DNA of 64,000 nt, taken from positions 75,231,469 to 75,295,468 of the forward strand of contig NC_088677.1 in NCBI RefSeq assembly GCF_950023065.1, given 5' to 3'. Origin of the DNA: Planococcus citri. Taxonomy: Eukaryota > Arthropoda > Insecta > Hemiptera > Pseudococcidae. The position numbers and the translations under genes were made by a program. Position 1 is the stretch's first letter. Each line of letters starts with the position of its first letter. The notes under the pieces are model-generated. The model searched no databases. It saw only the letters and a list, made by a program, of their open reading frames with translations, and had not been told where the DNA came from. Positions 44,001 through 56,090 of the stretch are shown piece by piece.

Positions 44001-47000
44001 TACGAAAATTGGATTTCAAAGTAGGCTACATAGAATATGTGACAATGTAGTAAGCTTCATTCTTCGATACTATCGTGTTTGTTATCGTTAATAATTAGGC
44101 AGTTTTTAATATTATTGGTGTAAAAGACTGAAATTCGAACCGGTTTTTTGATTCTTTAAGAGCTTTTACTGTATGAGTAATGTAATACTAACTTTGATTT
44201 TCAGTTTTCTTGGTATTAGAATGATACGAAACGGTCTTATAAGAAGCGACATTTTTCCCTGGAATGGAATCAATGTTTTCCTGTTGATAAAAATCAAAAT
44301 TAAATAACGAAATTTTGTTTCAAAAAATGCAATTATTGCTCGTAAGGGAAAAAAACATCAAATTCACGCGTACTTTATCATAGAACGGACTTTTCGGACG
44401 TTCTGGTATGACACACGTGTTATTCGACGGATTCAAATATTCGAATTGATATTCCCTAGAAGACTCTGCAGGTTTTCCTGTGCTTTTTGTTTGGACCGAT
44501 TTGAAGGTTTCTTTGTATCCGGTGGATCCATCTCGATACGACGACGATGACGAAGTTGTACCATTCACCTTAGGCCTTGTGGCAACGGTGCTTTGTAAAT
44601 CTTCCAATAATTCATCTGGAAAGTAGAATATCGTGATTAGAAATGAAAAAAGATTAGGTACCTATAAAATATAGTCTGTAGTCCAAGTTGTAGAAAGTGG
44701 CAAATTGGTTTGGATTTTTGCGACCCAAAAAAGTTTTGGTCAAGGAGTTCGGACCAAAAAGGGGGTAGGGAGGTGGTTATGGTCACAAATTATTCATATT
44801 GGACCACTTTTAAAATATAAACCCCGAATTACTCCTATACAGCGATCTTCAACTTTTCAGTGGTTCCCAATTCCTAAGGTGAATTTTTCAATTTTAATTT
44901 TTTTCAAGCCTCTTGATCAAACGAAATACGAATTTTGTAATTCAAAAAAAGTTTGGATGCAAAGAAAATAAGAATTTCATAAACAAAAATTGGGCATTTA
45001 CGAGAAACACGATATAGTGACAAAATTATTTTTTTTGCAAAATTTGCAACAAAAAAAGTTTTTATTATTTTTTACTAAGAACGAATCGTTATATAGGCAA
45101 GAGTTCCTGAAGATCTGAGACAATTCATGAAGCATTTCAAGTGCACAGATATACACATTAGAGTTGTGTAAAAGCAAACCATGCTCTAAATTTTGACAAA
45201 AATTGTTGAGAAAGGGAGGAACTATCCAGAAAAATTTTGAGCCACCTATAAGCGCAGGAAGCTGAGACAGGAATCTTCACATGGCCCAAAAGTAGCAAAA
45301 AAAAAACAACAGTTTTCTTAGAAAAAATAAAAATGAGCCTAATTTGGTGCTCAAAATTTGGTCATGATGTTTGATATTTTTGAAAAAGTCTGACTCGACC
45401 AGTCGACCTATCAAAATGGATTAAAATTTTGCGGGAAATTCAAATATTTCCCCGAAAATATTTTTTTGACCATTTCTGAAGAATTTTGGCTCCAAAAATT
45501 AAGTCACGACTTCTGCTATTTTTGAAAAAGTGTAATGTGACCTATAGCATTTTTGAAGAATCTTAGCTTAAAAATTGGGTCATGATTTTTGCTATTTTTA
45601 AAAGAAGTGTACTATGCATAATTTTGAGACAAACAAAACAATTTCGTAATTAACGAAATTGATGACTGTTCATCTTCATTGGCTCCTTCTCCACTAAATT
45701 TTTAATAAGATATCTCGAAAAATTGTATAGGTACCTAAATTATTTTCATACTGGACTTTCTCTTCACGTGACACATTACGAAAGGCCACATGGCACTTTT
45801 TCATAACTACCTGTTCGAAAAATTATCTCAATTTTGAGCTCAAAATTTTTCAGAAGTGCTCAAAAAAAGTTTTACTACTTTTTGATTTTTTGTGAGTAGA
45901 AATTCAGAACAATTTTGATATGTTAAATGACATACTTTTCAGATATATCAGAAATTATTATCCAATTTTGAGCTAATAATTCTTCAAAAAAATTTTAAAA
46001 AACGTGTTTGTAGAAAAATTTGATTTTCTAGTGAAATTTTAAGTTACTTATTTGGATCAACGCGTCTAACAATACTTCAAAATGAAAAATTAGGACTTTT
46101 GGCAGGATATTTTTCAAGCACTTGACGACTACCTATTTTATGAGTTAAGGGAGGGGGAGGGGAGGACTCTCAAAGTTTTACCCGAAAATTTTTCGCTATT
46201 TTCAATGTCTTCGGTAGGTACTCCAAGATTTTTTGAAAAGAGGGAGGGAGGGGGAGTCAAAAATACCTCTACGATTTCAATTTTTCGAAGGGTAAAGTAT
46301 TCTGTAGACACTGCACAAAATACACCTGAATTTTTCACTTTTTCACTACATATTATGGGGGGTTTCCAATATTTTTAATTTTTTCGAAGGTCGAGGGAGG
46401 AGTTGAAAATATTTCTATCATTTAATTTTTCGTTTTTTAAAAATTATTCAGCTTGTTTTCAGCACTTTTGATAAAATTATTATCATATTTTTTCAACTTA
46501 ATTATTGTTCCTAAAAAAAATTGAGAAATAATTAATCGGAAATTAATTTAAAAAATAAAGTGAGGTAAAACATTTTTGGAAAATTTTCAGTTTAGAACCC
46601 TTTTAAACGTTTTTCAAAAAAAAAAATTTACTTAGATACATAATATGTAAGTATTACATATGTACAACAGAAAGACACGCTACTGTCCAAGCGAAGCAAG
46701 GGTGGAGAATTTTATGAAAGTTCAATCAGTCAGGTGAGAAGATCGACACCTTTTTTTTAAAAAATTCCACAAAAGAGGGAAATAAATTGAATGTTTATTT
46801 TAGTTTGAAAAAATCAGGACATCAAAATAAATTTGATAAAAAGTAGGACAACTGAGCAGGACATGCCACCAAAAAAAAACAAGACAAAAATGGGATTAGC
46901 AGGGGACACCCTGTAATGATAGGTGCATTACATCTTTTCAAAAATATTACCAAATTTTGGGCTCAAAATGTTTTAAAAATACTCAAAAAACATTTGCGTG

Positions 47001-47201
47001 GAATTGTTTGAATTTGCTGTCATTTTAGACCCATATACACTAAAACCAACCTGGATTTTTTGGGTCGCAAAAATGCAATCCAACCTATTTAAATTTCATG
47101 TCGAAAGCTAAATTGATATTGAAAGTATCCTTACCTAGTCTATTATCGCTATTAGTGTTATAATTCGACGTCACCGTCGACGTATGGTATCTGGACGACA
47201 T
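41048..47201 (-). CDS. LIM-less paxillin-like LD-motif protein with CaaX end, complete
   Basis: Nine coding exons (47201-47135, 44615-44374, 44280-44193, 43955-43851, 43761-43716, 43643-43348, 43263-42563, 41544-41293, 41197-41048) join in phase into 648 residues. Three LD motifs are visible: LDELLEDL (22-29, made only when exons 1 and 2 join), LDTLLDDL (151-158) and VDDLMASF (504-511). They resemble paxillin LD1, LD2 and LD4 in order and flanking residues. LD motifs bind FAK, vinculin and parvins. Between them is a long disordered region rich in Ser, Pro and Tyr, with repeated RSPSP. No LIM domain follows, and downstream DNA is taken by other genes. The protein ends with five cysteines (636-645) and CAIM, a CaaX box with Met, expected to be farnesylated, with likely palmitoylation nearby. 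It is probably a plasma-membrane adhesion or muscle adaptor. I know no named protein with this combination. A 5' UTR acceptor sits at 47220. Confidence 0.88.
41720..42510. repeat. About 137-bp tandem repeat in the LD/CaaX gene intron 7
   Basis: Around five diverged units, with GAGCATTTTT at 41861, 42004 and 42138 and weaker matches at about 42270 and 42408 (spacing 143, 134, 132, 138). Each unit has GAGCTCAAAA, ATGATTT, TTTTTGAAAAAGTG and CCTATCAAAAT blocks. Further units lie at 45340-45610 and 45830-46020 in intron 1. Confidence 0.7.
44616..47134. repeat. LD/CaaX gene intron 1, filled with repeats
   Basis: Contains scattered 137-bp-type units (45340-46020, 46930-47000) and AT-rich filler. 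No exon or other gene is seen. The flanking splice sites join LD motif 1. Confidence 0.55.
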
Positions 47202-47221
47202 AACTCGATATCAGCTGAATC

Positions 47222-48789
47222 TGCAACAGAAATAAATAGTTTGATACGTGAGTGTATAGATATAAAGAATTGCTCGCACAGGCAAAAAAAAGTCACGTAC
47301 ATATTTTTTAAAATTCGCGATATGATTTTTTTTTTTTCAACACCTCAACACTCGTCATAGCAACTTCAACATCCAACAACCTACTCGCTGCTACTCGGAG
47401 TTTATACATTGCTACCACATTTTTCGTATTGTGAATAGGTCGGTTCAAGTTATAGGTTGACTAAAGCCAGGTATTTATTGATAGAGTGTACCGTTCACCT
47501 CCTACACATCGTTTTATACATAGTTACACCTGATATGGGACAAGATTTTTTACGTCTGATGCAAAATGTGATGCTGACGGCTTCGCTGAGCAAAGCGGTA
47601 TCCGGCCTAACAACATCCTACGTCCTGGCAAGACACCCACCCTACCGACATGCGCCTCTTTCAGTCCACAAGCTCGATTGAATGCAGATGCAGCACAATA
47701 TTGAGCAGAATGTACATGGTGCCTGCCTACTATTTGGAATATTATGCAGGTCAGATGTGATCTCTCTTCTCCCCAGAAAAATTGTATTCGCGACTTCACG
47801 TTTTTTAGCACATGATGAAAACTTGTGAGCAGGGATGGCGGTTCTGATCGATTTCGTTCGGAATCATAGGTCAGGGATCCTGGTTCAGGGTTTAAAGGTT
47901 TAGGTTACAAGTTGAATGCCTAAATAAAAAATAATTATAAAACCGCCATGTTATTTTACAGTCATCAAGTTTTGAAAAATTTTCGAACATAAAAATGGGT
48001 AATTTGTCATTAAATTTTCTCCGGTTGAATTCGAGAAAATGGCAAAACTTCAAAATAAGTCTTTTGCTCGCCAACGGGCAACGCGGTTCGCCATACGCCG
48101 CGGCGCGTGGCCGCGACTGCCAACTTAGTGTGTTAGGTAATTTCGAACAAAATATAGTCGAGCCTATTTCATGATCCGTTGTCCAGACAGGTGAAGATTT
48201 ACGCATAGAATGAAACTAGAAAGAGAATCAGAGAAGAAAAATACGCTATTTCAAATAAAATAAACACCGACGAGAGAGAGTAAAAACTATGACATTGGAT
48301 GTTTGCCCAAAATCCAAAACTGACTCAGATGCATCTTGTATGATACAGACTATACAGACACAATTCAAGATGTACCAAGTATACATTATGTACGTAGTAC
48401 GTACAATGTACATGCATGTCAGGATATCAATCAGTTCATTTTTTTCCAAAAAGGTGTGAAATTAAGTCGAAAATATGAAAAAACCCATCACACGTCAGTA
48501 AACATAGTAAAAACCAGGGGGGAAAACGCCCTAGAAACTGAAAACAGCGAGCAATTGGGGGGGGAGAGGTGGCATTTTGCAAGGGTCGGTTGGACATATG
48601 AGAAAATGAGCTCAATTTGTCTAATGAAAAATATAAATGCTCGTAGCGAGTGTCCCAATCGACTTGCAATTAAAATAGAAATATAAAAAAACGAATTAAA
48701 AATTCTACAAAAATTCTTAGAAATATATTTTTTCATGTAGAACAGAACATCATATCAAAAAACTGCGATTAAATTTTTTGATATTATTG
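47222..48789. other. No gene recognised
   Basis: 47440-48240 is more GC-balanced and has overlapping open frames on both strands, but no splice or family evidence; it may be old transposon sequence. Includes a CG-rich patch at 48085-48120. Confidence 0.35.
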
Positions 48790-49060
48790 AGAAAAGGTCA
48801 TTGAACCGTCTGTCTGACTTCTTAAGGTCACTGACCTATCCGTTTAGCCTTTTGAGGTCGTTTCGATGCCTGTCTGTCTAGCCTCTCGAAGTTGACTGCG
48901 TGCCTGTCTGGCTTAACTTATGGCCGTAGGTCTCACTGTCTGGCCTATAAAGGTTGTTGACCCATATGTCTGGTCTCTTGAGGTCATTGGCCATTCTGTC
49001 TGGTCTCTCGAGGTCATTGGCCATTCTGTCTGACCTTCAAGGTCATCTGTCTTTATTTTT
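48790..49060. repeat. Tandem repeat with GAGGTCATTG core
   Basis: Roughly seven units of about 34-40 bp with GTCTGTCTGGC and GAGGTCATTGGCC blocks; two neighbouring units (about 48970 and 49008) are almost identical. It is the reverse-strand relative of 27170-27560 and ends where the retrotransposon remnant starts. Confidence 0.7.
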
Positions 49061-49573
49061 CATGCCTCGTCATTCAAAGTCAACCTACCAGGCAAAGACC
49101 CGAACGACCCTAAAAGTTACCGCCCTATATCATTACTATGTCACATGTCACCTGTTGAGTGAGTGGTCCTAAATCGAGTAGTTGAGCATATTGACAAGAA
49201 CCTAATCAGTCAGCACTTCAGCAGGCAGGTTTCAGACCTGGAAAATCTTGTACTGGTCAGGTTGTGAGTTTAACACAGCACATTGAGGATGGTTTTGAAC
49301 AGCACAAGGTCACTGGTGCTGTACTGTTGTGTTTGTGGACCTCACTGCAGTGTTTGACACAGTGTGTCAATGGTTACTTCGGTACAAGATTTATGAACTG
49401 ACCATGGACTACAAATTTACAGAAATCATTACAACTTACAACACTGCTTAAAGACCGGAGGTTCTATGTGTATGTGACTTTAGATGGAAAGAACAGCACT
49501 TGGAGAAGGCAAAAGAATGGCTTGCTGCAGGGAAGTGTCCTATCACCCATCCTTTTTAATATTTACACCAATG

Positions 49574-50989
49574 CAGGCCCGTAGCCAGAATCTGGCTATA
49601 GCTGGGGCGAAGGAAATATCAGCTGGGGCAGCACTTTTTGAGGCTCGAACATCTGTGAAACACCCCCCCCCCCCCTTTAACCCCCCTCAACCATCCGTTA
49701 TTCCAAAACAATTTTTTAAAAAAATGAACATAATGCGTGATGTTGGGGTTGAGTCTAATACTTACAGCTGTAATCTGCGCGATTTACTGTGAAACTCGTG
49801 TAATAATTCTTTGGCTGTGACTGTTTCTGTTTAAATTTTGTCATGAGGTAAAATAGTCAAATTTGACTCGGGTCCAAACAACATTAAAAAAATATAGGTA
49901 TTATTCAAATTTTTAAAGAAATGTTAAGACAAAAAACGCTCTTTTCACCTGAAAAAACTTTACTTCTCGAAACAAACTTTTGCCCTCACTCAGGGCTCGT
50001 ACTTGGTCACTTTTCAAGAAACTAAGTTACTAAATTGGGTTACTTTTTCGATAAGTAGCTTTGGTTTTCCAAATTATTATTATTTTTTTTTAATTTCAAA
50101 AATTCAATTTTTGCATTTAACTTGATGAGAAAAAAATGCTAGTAATATCCATAAGTGAATAATTTGAGAAAGTTGACCTACTTATACATACACTTTTATC
50201 GCCAAAAATAGCTCAAAATCTCACTTTTTGTCAACATTTCCAAAAATATCCTCGTTTCTTGCCAAAAATATTGTTACTTTTTGGTAAAAAAAATTCAAGA
50301 AATATCCATTTCCCTTTCTAAAAATTGCTAAATAATTCCGCTTTTTTGCTTGAAAAAAATGTCAATGAACGAAACTTCTCCCATTTTCAACCGAAGGTTG
50401 CGAAAAAAATAATCATTTTTTTGGCTTATGATTGCCAAAAATTCGTGGTTTTCCTCAAAAATAGTCCATCTTGCTTTTTGCTAAGATTGTCAAAATTCTC
50501 GGTTTTTCGCAAAAAATTATAAAAATTTTCATTCTTTCTTAAAAATTGTCCATAGGTCTTCCCTATTGCTGAAAATTTTAGCTTTTTCGTAGTGTAAAAG
50601 TCTCAATTTTTTATGTAAAATTGCCATAAATTGCACAAAGTGAAAGTCTCACTTTTTGAAAAAAATTGCAAAAAGATGTACTGGATTTCTAATCCTCACA
50701 AATTACTAATTTTTACTCAAATTACATATCAAATTTTTGATTTAAAATTTAGTGAACGCATCGAGCGAGCCATCGAGCTATCAAATGCAATTCATGTTAG
50801 TGTAGCCATTTCATGAACGTAACCATAATTTTACATTGTTGAGTTTTTGGTTTTTTGCACTTTCTGATTTTTTTTTCTGATTTTGCTGGTCGGGGCAAAC
50901 GTGTTTTTTTTTTGATTTTGCTACCTGGGGCGAACAGCCTTTCTAGCCGGGGCATTGCCCCGGCTGCCCCTACGCTGGCTACGGGCCTG
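49574..50989. mobile_element. hAT-like non-autonomous element, 1416 bp
   Basis: Inverted ends CAGGCCCGTAGCCAG and CTGGCTACGGGCCTG with a perfect 8-bp target duplication CACCAATG (49566-49573, 50990-50997). Removing it rejoins the RT frame (FNIYTN to DQPIGG). Interior has no transposase but holds the degenerate short repeat at 50180-50690 and C-run at 49663. Confidence 0.93.
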
Positions 50990-51370
50990 CACCAATGACC
51001 AACCAATTGGAGGACCTGCACGTCACTTCCTTTATGCAGATGACTTGGCGCTCACAGCATAGTGTGACACATTTATAGAGGTGGAAGACACACTGAATCA
51101 GGCAATAGAAGAACTCGACAAATACTATAAAGCCAACCACCTCAGGCCAAATCCATCCAAGACAGAAACCCGTTTGTTCCATCTGCGAAACTGTGTGGCT
51201 AAGAGACAGCTCAACATCCAATGGGGAAACACTGCACTGAATCACAATGACCACCCCAAATATCTAGGAGTGACACTGGATAGATCACTCACCAACTGGC
51301 AACACTGTGAAAAAACCAAAATGAAAGTGGCTGCTAGAACAAATCTGATCTGAAAGCTGGTAGGTAGCAG

Positions 51371-51870
51371 GGCGGCTATTCCTGAAATATTTTTGCCTCT
51401 GCAATCAACGTAATCCAACGCAATGAACGTAAAAGATTGCGTCATTTGCATAGATATAAATATAAACAGGATCGGAAACTCGTGAAGCAAAAATTCTTCA
51501 CCTCCGGAGAAATTCGACCAATCAGAGTTTTCACCTCCGGGCAACTGACCAATCAGAGCCTTCACCCCTGGAGAAACACGTGGTCTACGCGATTCGGGAT
51601 TGGTTGATTTTTTTGCTTCACTTTTTCCTGTACATTTTAAATGTAAGTGTCCGATCCAGTTTAATATCCATATCTATGGTCATTTGCGTCGATTGAAAGC
51701 AACCCTGTTGAGAGTAATGTGAGTTATTTTAATATTTGAGTAGCAATTATGTTTATAAAAGCCCAATCAACAATTAAATTTTTTTTTTCAAGATAACGCC
51801 AATAATTTGCAACGCTCATTACGTCGATTGCGGAGATTGCGGAGGCAAAAATATTTCGGGAATAGCCGCC
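51371..51870. mobile_element. 500-bp MITE with GGCGGCTATTCC ends
   Basis: Terminal inverted repeats of about 29 bp (GGCGGCTATTCC to TTTTTGCCTC) with one mismatch, and CAG on both sides (51368-51370, 51871-51873). Removing it restores the retrotransposon frame (KLVGS to WGA). A 3-bp duplication fits the PIF/Harbinger class, but the target is not the usual TWA. Confidence 0.87.
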
Positions 51871-52440
51871 CAGATGGGGAGCTAAACCACAGGTCCTGTG
51901 CACATCATCACTAGCGCTGTGTTACTCAGTGGCAGAATATGCTTGCCCAGCATGGGGACGATCAGCACATGCTAAAAAAAAGTAGATGTGCCCCCGAATG
52001 AAGCCTGCTGATTGGTGACAGGATGCCTCAGACCAACTCCACTCACAGCTCTGCAGCAGACTAAAATCTAGACACAGTTTCATGAGAACAGTGAATGAAT
52101 TGAGTGCTCCTGCCGAAGTTGAATGCTGTCAAATCTGGAACACAGCATCAAGTAGCAATACTATGAGCAAATCAGTGCCCCAAGGCAACCAACTGAAGTA
52201 CAGCCTCTGGAAAACGCTGAATAGAATTAAAAGCGGAACAACACGCTCAAAATCCAACCTACACAGATGGCACTTGGCTGATGACGATCTGTGCTAATGT
52301 GGCGAGGTACAAGAAGACAGACACCTTTTCAGGTGTTGATTATATGGTGACTTTGACGCAGACAAACTGGACTGGATAATTGATGACGAGGGGATGAAGT
52401 TCCTCGAGTATTGGAACAAGAAGGGAATTTAGATACTTAT

Positions 52441-54160
52441 AGTTTTACCAACTGGACAAGAGAAAAAAAAACAGGCATTTCTCGAGGCTTTATTAAATCA
52501 ATAGCAAAGGCTTTATTAAATCAATAGCAAATTCTAATTAAATATCTCAAATTTATACCCAGCGAATGAATTTCTATCATGCCATAAATTTGACAACTTA
52601 ATTGGCAGATTAGTCTTGACTTTTTAAGCTACCTATAATTTATTAAAATTTCTGAAATTGATGTCTCCAATGTATAGGTAATTAGGTATTCGGTTATGAG
52701 TCTGTGTAGACTGTAATAAAAAATAGAACTAACAACATAAGGCTTTGTCACTTACGATGATGTTGAGATAAAACATGGGCCACGGAGCCATATTTAGGTC
52801 TGAATTTTATCTCATGTACTCGTAAGTATGTACGTAGATTAAGTATGAATATAGCGAATGCGAATGGTACATATTAGTCTTTAAGAAAAAACTACATCAT
52901 TAGCACAATTTTACAATCGCTCGATGAGATCGAAGAAACGAAGAAGTGGGAAATTTTTTTTTCTAGATACAGCATTCTAGAGCGCTGCAATATCGGGCTA
53001 TAAAATTCGAATGGCAAAAAAAAATAAATAAGTGTTAAGAGAAGCGCCATTTTCAAGGCTAAAAATATAATTCTGAGCCAGACGTGCATGATGAAGTCGA
53101 ATATTGTAGCAAAAACGATCGCGAGTACAATGTACGAGGTACTTAGGTACCTATACGTATTTATCTAACATCTAAATCTGAACGATGCCATGGAACTCCT
53201 AGGGCTCACAAGGCGCAAACGATTGCTCATCATGTTATGGAGACGATAGATTTTTAAGATGGCAATTTATAGGTAGGTACCCAATTTTGAAACAATTACC
53301 TAAATCACGCTTTTGTTATTATAGAAATTGCTGAATGCAAGTTGTATAAAGATCAGCTGTAGGTACCTACACAATATACTAGCTATCACAATTACGCCTA
53401 TTACGAGTAATTAAAAGACTGTAAGACCACGTACAACGACCTATTATCCACTCCAGAGCTTGTCATTACTCACTTTAAAGAGTATTTTGCTGTTATGATG
53501 GTGACGTTTCATCGAACATAGAGTAATAAGTAATAGTACGAAAACGTATGTTCAAGCTGATCCTAACCAGCAGAATCATAGATCTAGGTATGCCCATGTA
53601 TAGAAGATGTACCTCGTTGACCGTGCCTTTCGACAAGGTTGTTCGAGATACACATTACAGCGGCACCACATCAAGTTACCTTCGCATTTGGTCGCTAGAA
53701 ATTATTATGGATAAACACAAACAGTGAGAAACGATTTGTGCATCATACTTTATTCTTTGCTTCTTTGGACGAGCGAGTTATTTTTCTACGTAAAGATTTG
53801 AGGGTGTTTTCGCATACAATGACGTCATTTCATTATAGAAACCTACGAGTATGTGGGATTTAATTTAATGCCCATTCAGCGATTCTGCGAAATTACTGCT
53901 GGACTGTGTAATAATAACGATATGGTGTGCTGGGTATACGTAATGATTAATGTATTGCTTCTAATCGAACGACGACGTATGTACGAGTACATATGTATAG
54001 ATTTTCGTCTTTCGAACTGTCGTCTTACGAGCTTTATAGGTATGTATTGGAGTCGTAAAAATTTCACTAACCAACTTGGCTGCGTCATTGTTCAACTAAA
54101 ATTAGCACCGAATGCACGAAAAAAATAAATAAAATAGTAAACAAGCATTTAGCAATGGGA
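52441..54160. other. No gene recognised
   Basis: Begins with two direct copies of AGGCTTTATTAAATCAATAG (about 52480-52530). Then ordinary AT-rich DNA with TAGGTACC palindromes. Open frames are short and without context. Confidence 0.45.
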
Positions 54161-54239
54161 CACGTGCAAATGAATGAGGCCTGAGGGTCCAAAATTAGGA
54201 AAAAGGGCTCAAAGTGAAATTATTCATGTGCCACATCGT

Positions 54240-55130
54240 TTTTCACTTTACAGGTTTTCTGGGGTAGGTATACTGTGTACAAAAAAAGCACTCCATTTTT
54301 ACCAAAATCCCCTTCATTTCCATTCCCAATTAATGAGCCACAGCTTTGATGTTTCTTTCGTGAATTTTTCACAAGGAAATTCTCGAGCTAGATCATTTTC
54401 TCTTCTTTTTCACCGGACGAAGTTGGTGAGTTGAAAAATTGACTTCTCACATCGAAAATAATGTTGTTTTGCTTTTGAAAAATTATCAACTTTCGACAGC
54501 TTTCACTCTCACTTCGCTTGCACCTTTCCCTTTAAGTATTCCTCTTTCTGAAAATTATATCTTCCTGATGAAGCTATGAAAATCAACTTTTTGCATCAGT
54601 TATTTTATTTTTCGAATTACCAATCAATTTTTTTCAAAGCTTTTGTTCTCGCTTCGCTAGAAGCTAGAACAGATTTGAATTGGACTGTGCAATTTTTCAA
54701 GTTTTCAAGACTGAAAAATTGACTTCAAAAATTCAAAAAACATACAACCAAATCAATGAAAAAAAAATGCAAAATAACGAATCAAGTTGCGAAATTTCAT
54801 ACAAAAATAAGTTAGGTACCTACTACCTAAAAAACACAACATTTTGGCGTCGAAACTTCTTATATTGAAAATGATTTTTTTGTATCTCACAAACTGTAAA
54901 TTTCCTAAAGCTTTCGCCCTCGCTTCGTTCAGGCAAAATCCAAAATGTTCCATTCTCTTTTGGAATTTGATTTTCAGAGGCCAAAAGACTAAAAAAGAAC
55001 ATACGAAAAAATTGCGAATTTTTGATTTTTGATTTCAGAATCGATCTTGCAATAGAACAATTCAAATTTTTTGTCAAGTGTAAAAAGCATCGTTTTTGAA
55101 AATTCAAGATTATTCAACATTTTTGTTCCC
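54240..55130. repeat. Diverged repeats with CTCGCTTCGCT motif
   Basis: Blocks CTCACTTCGCTTG (about 54510), CTCGCTTCGCTAG (54648) and CTCGCTTCGTTCAG (about 54921) sit in similar AT-rich contexts ending TTTTTCAAAGCTTT. The same motif occurs in the hAT-like MITE at 10620. Probably several decayed related elements. Confidence 0.45.
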
Positions 55131-55364
55131 AACTTCCCCTTCCACGATTTGTTCGAACCACATCTGGCTAATTAGCATGAGAAATTGAAAAATACTGAAG
55201 AGGGGGGGAGGAGATCAGAGTAGAAAATGGGAAAATCCGGCGGAAAAAGTTGGAAAATTTCAGTCTCACCCCTCCCCCCCGATACATCACTTTGTCACCC
55301 CTCTGCAAGAGTTCTATAAAAAGAGGACCCCAATATACACTATTGGCCAAACTTTCAGGTTCTG

Positions 55365-56090
55365 AAATTCATTTTTTGGCTATAGAAATCAAAAGGGCAA
55401 AATCAGAGAAAATTAAAATTTCAGCAAATTGACCTGGAAATCTGAAATTTGGTTTATATCCTATTTTCGACCTGCTGAGTCGATTGTTGACGGTTTCGAA
55501 CCGTTTTGGAGCCTCCAGCGGATTTTCAATTTCTCCAGTTTTCCTGTTTTCGAGAAAAAAAAACCGCTGTAAATAATTGAAGACTGTTTCGAATCGTCAC
55601 CAATCGACTCGGCAGGTAAAAAATAGGGTTCAACCTTTCAGTTTTTTTTCGATGATTTTTGCATTTTTTTTTCAAAAATAATCACCGTAGAAGATTTTGG
55701 ATTTGGACTGGTACAAAAAAATTCTGATAACGATATGTTCCAAAATTGATTGAAAGGTTCGCAAAGATGGTAAATTCGAGTTTATAGGTGCTGAATTTTA
55801 TTTTTACCCTGTTTACAGCACTTTTTTCGAAAACTGGGGATACTGAGAATTCGCTGGAGGCTCCAGAATGGTTCAAAACCAACACTAATCGACTCGGCAG
55901 GTCGAAAAGGAAGGAATATACCAAATTTGAGCTTTCTATGTTTTTCCAATTTTGACCCCAAGTTTGATTTTCAAAAATTCACCAAAAATTGAATTTCAGC
56001 ACCTGAAATTTTATTGTGGCTGGTGGCATATTTTGAGGTCTTCTTTCGATGCCCCTCTCTCCGATTCAAAAATGTTTGTGCTGGATAGAA
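55365..56090. repeat. Foldback repeat, copy 3, short and diverged
   Basis: Left half has GGAGCCTCCAGCGGATTTT and TTCGACCTGCTGAGTCGATT; right half the complement, with GCTGGAGGCTCCAGAATGG and ATCGACTCGGCAGGTCGAAA. Palindrome centre is near 55680. It is a shorter relative of 30151-31876. Confidence 0.7.

Larger units (their letters stand above)
49065..52440 (+). pseudogene. Jockey-like non-LTR retrotransposon remnant with two nested insertions
   Basis: Three reverse-transcriptase pieces in one direction: 49085-49573 (YRPISLLC, an AFDTV-like CVFDTV motif region, NGLLQGSVLSPILFNIYT), 50990-51367 (HFLYADDLAL with the catalytic DD pair, NHLRPNPSKTETRLFHLRN, PKYLGVTLDRSL) and 51871-52440 (CPAWGRSAHAK, ending in a Cys/His motif CGEVQEDRHLFRC). 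Frameshifts and stops break it, so it is dead. The 5' half, including the endonuclease, is missing. Wording is closest to jockey-type elements of arthropods. Two DNA elements interrupt it at 49574-50989 and 51371-51870. Confidence 0.85.

Noticed and set aside
47457..47811. Overlapping plus and minus frames in a GC-balanced patch
   Set aside because: No recognisable domain and no splice partners; possibly decayed transposon, but not supportable as a gene.
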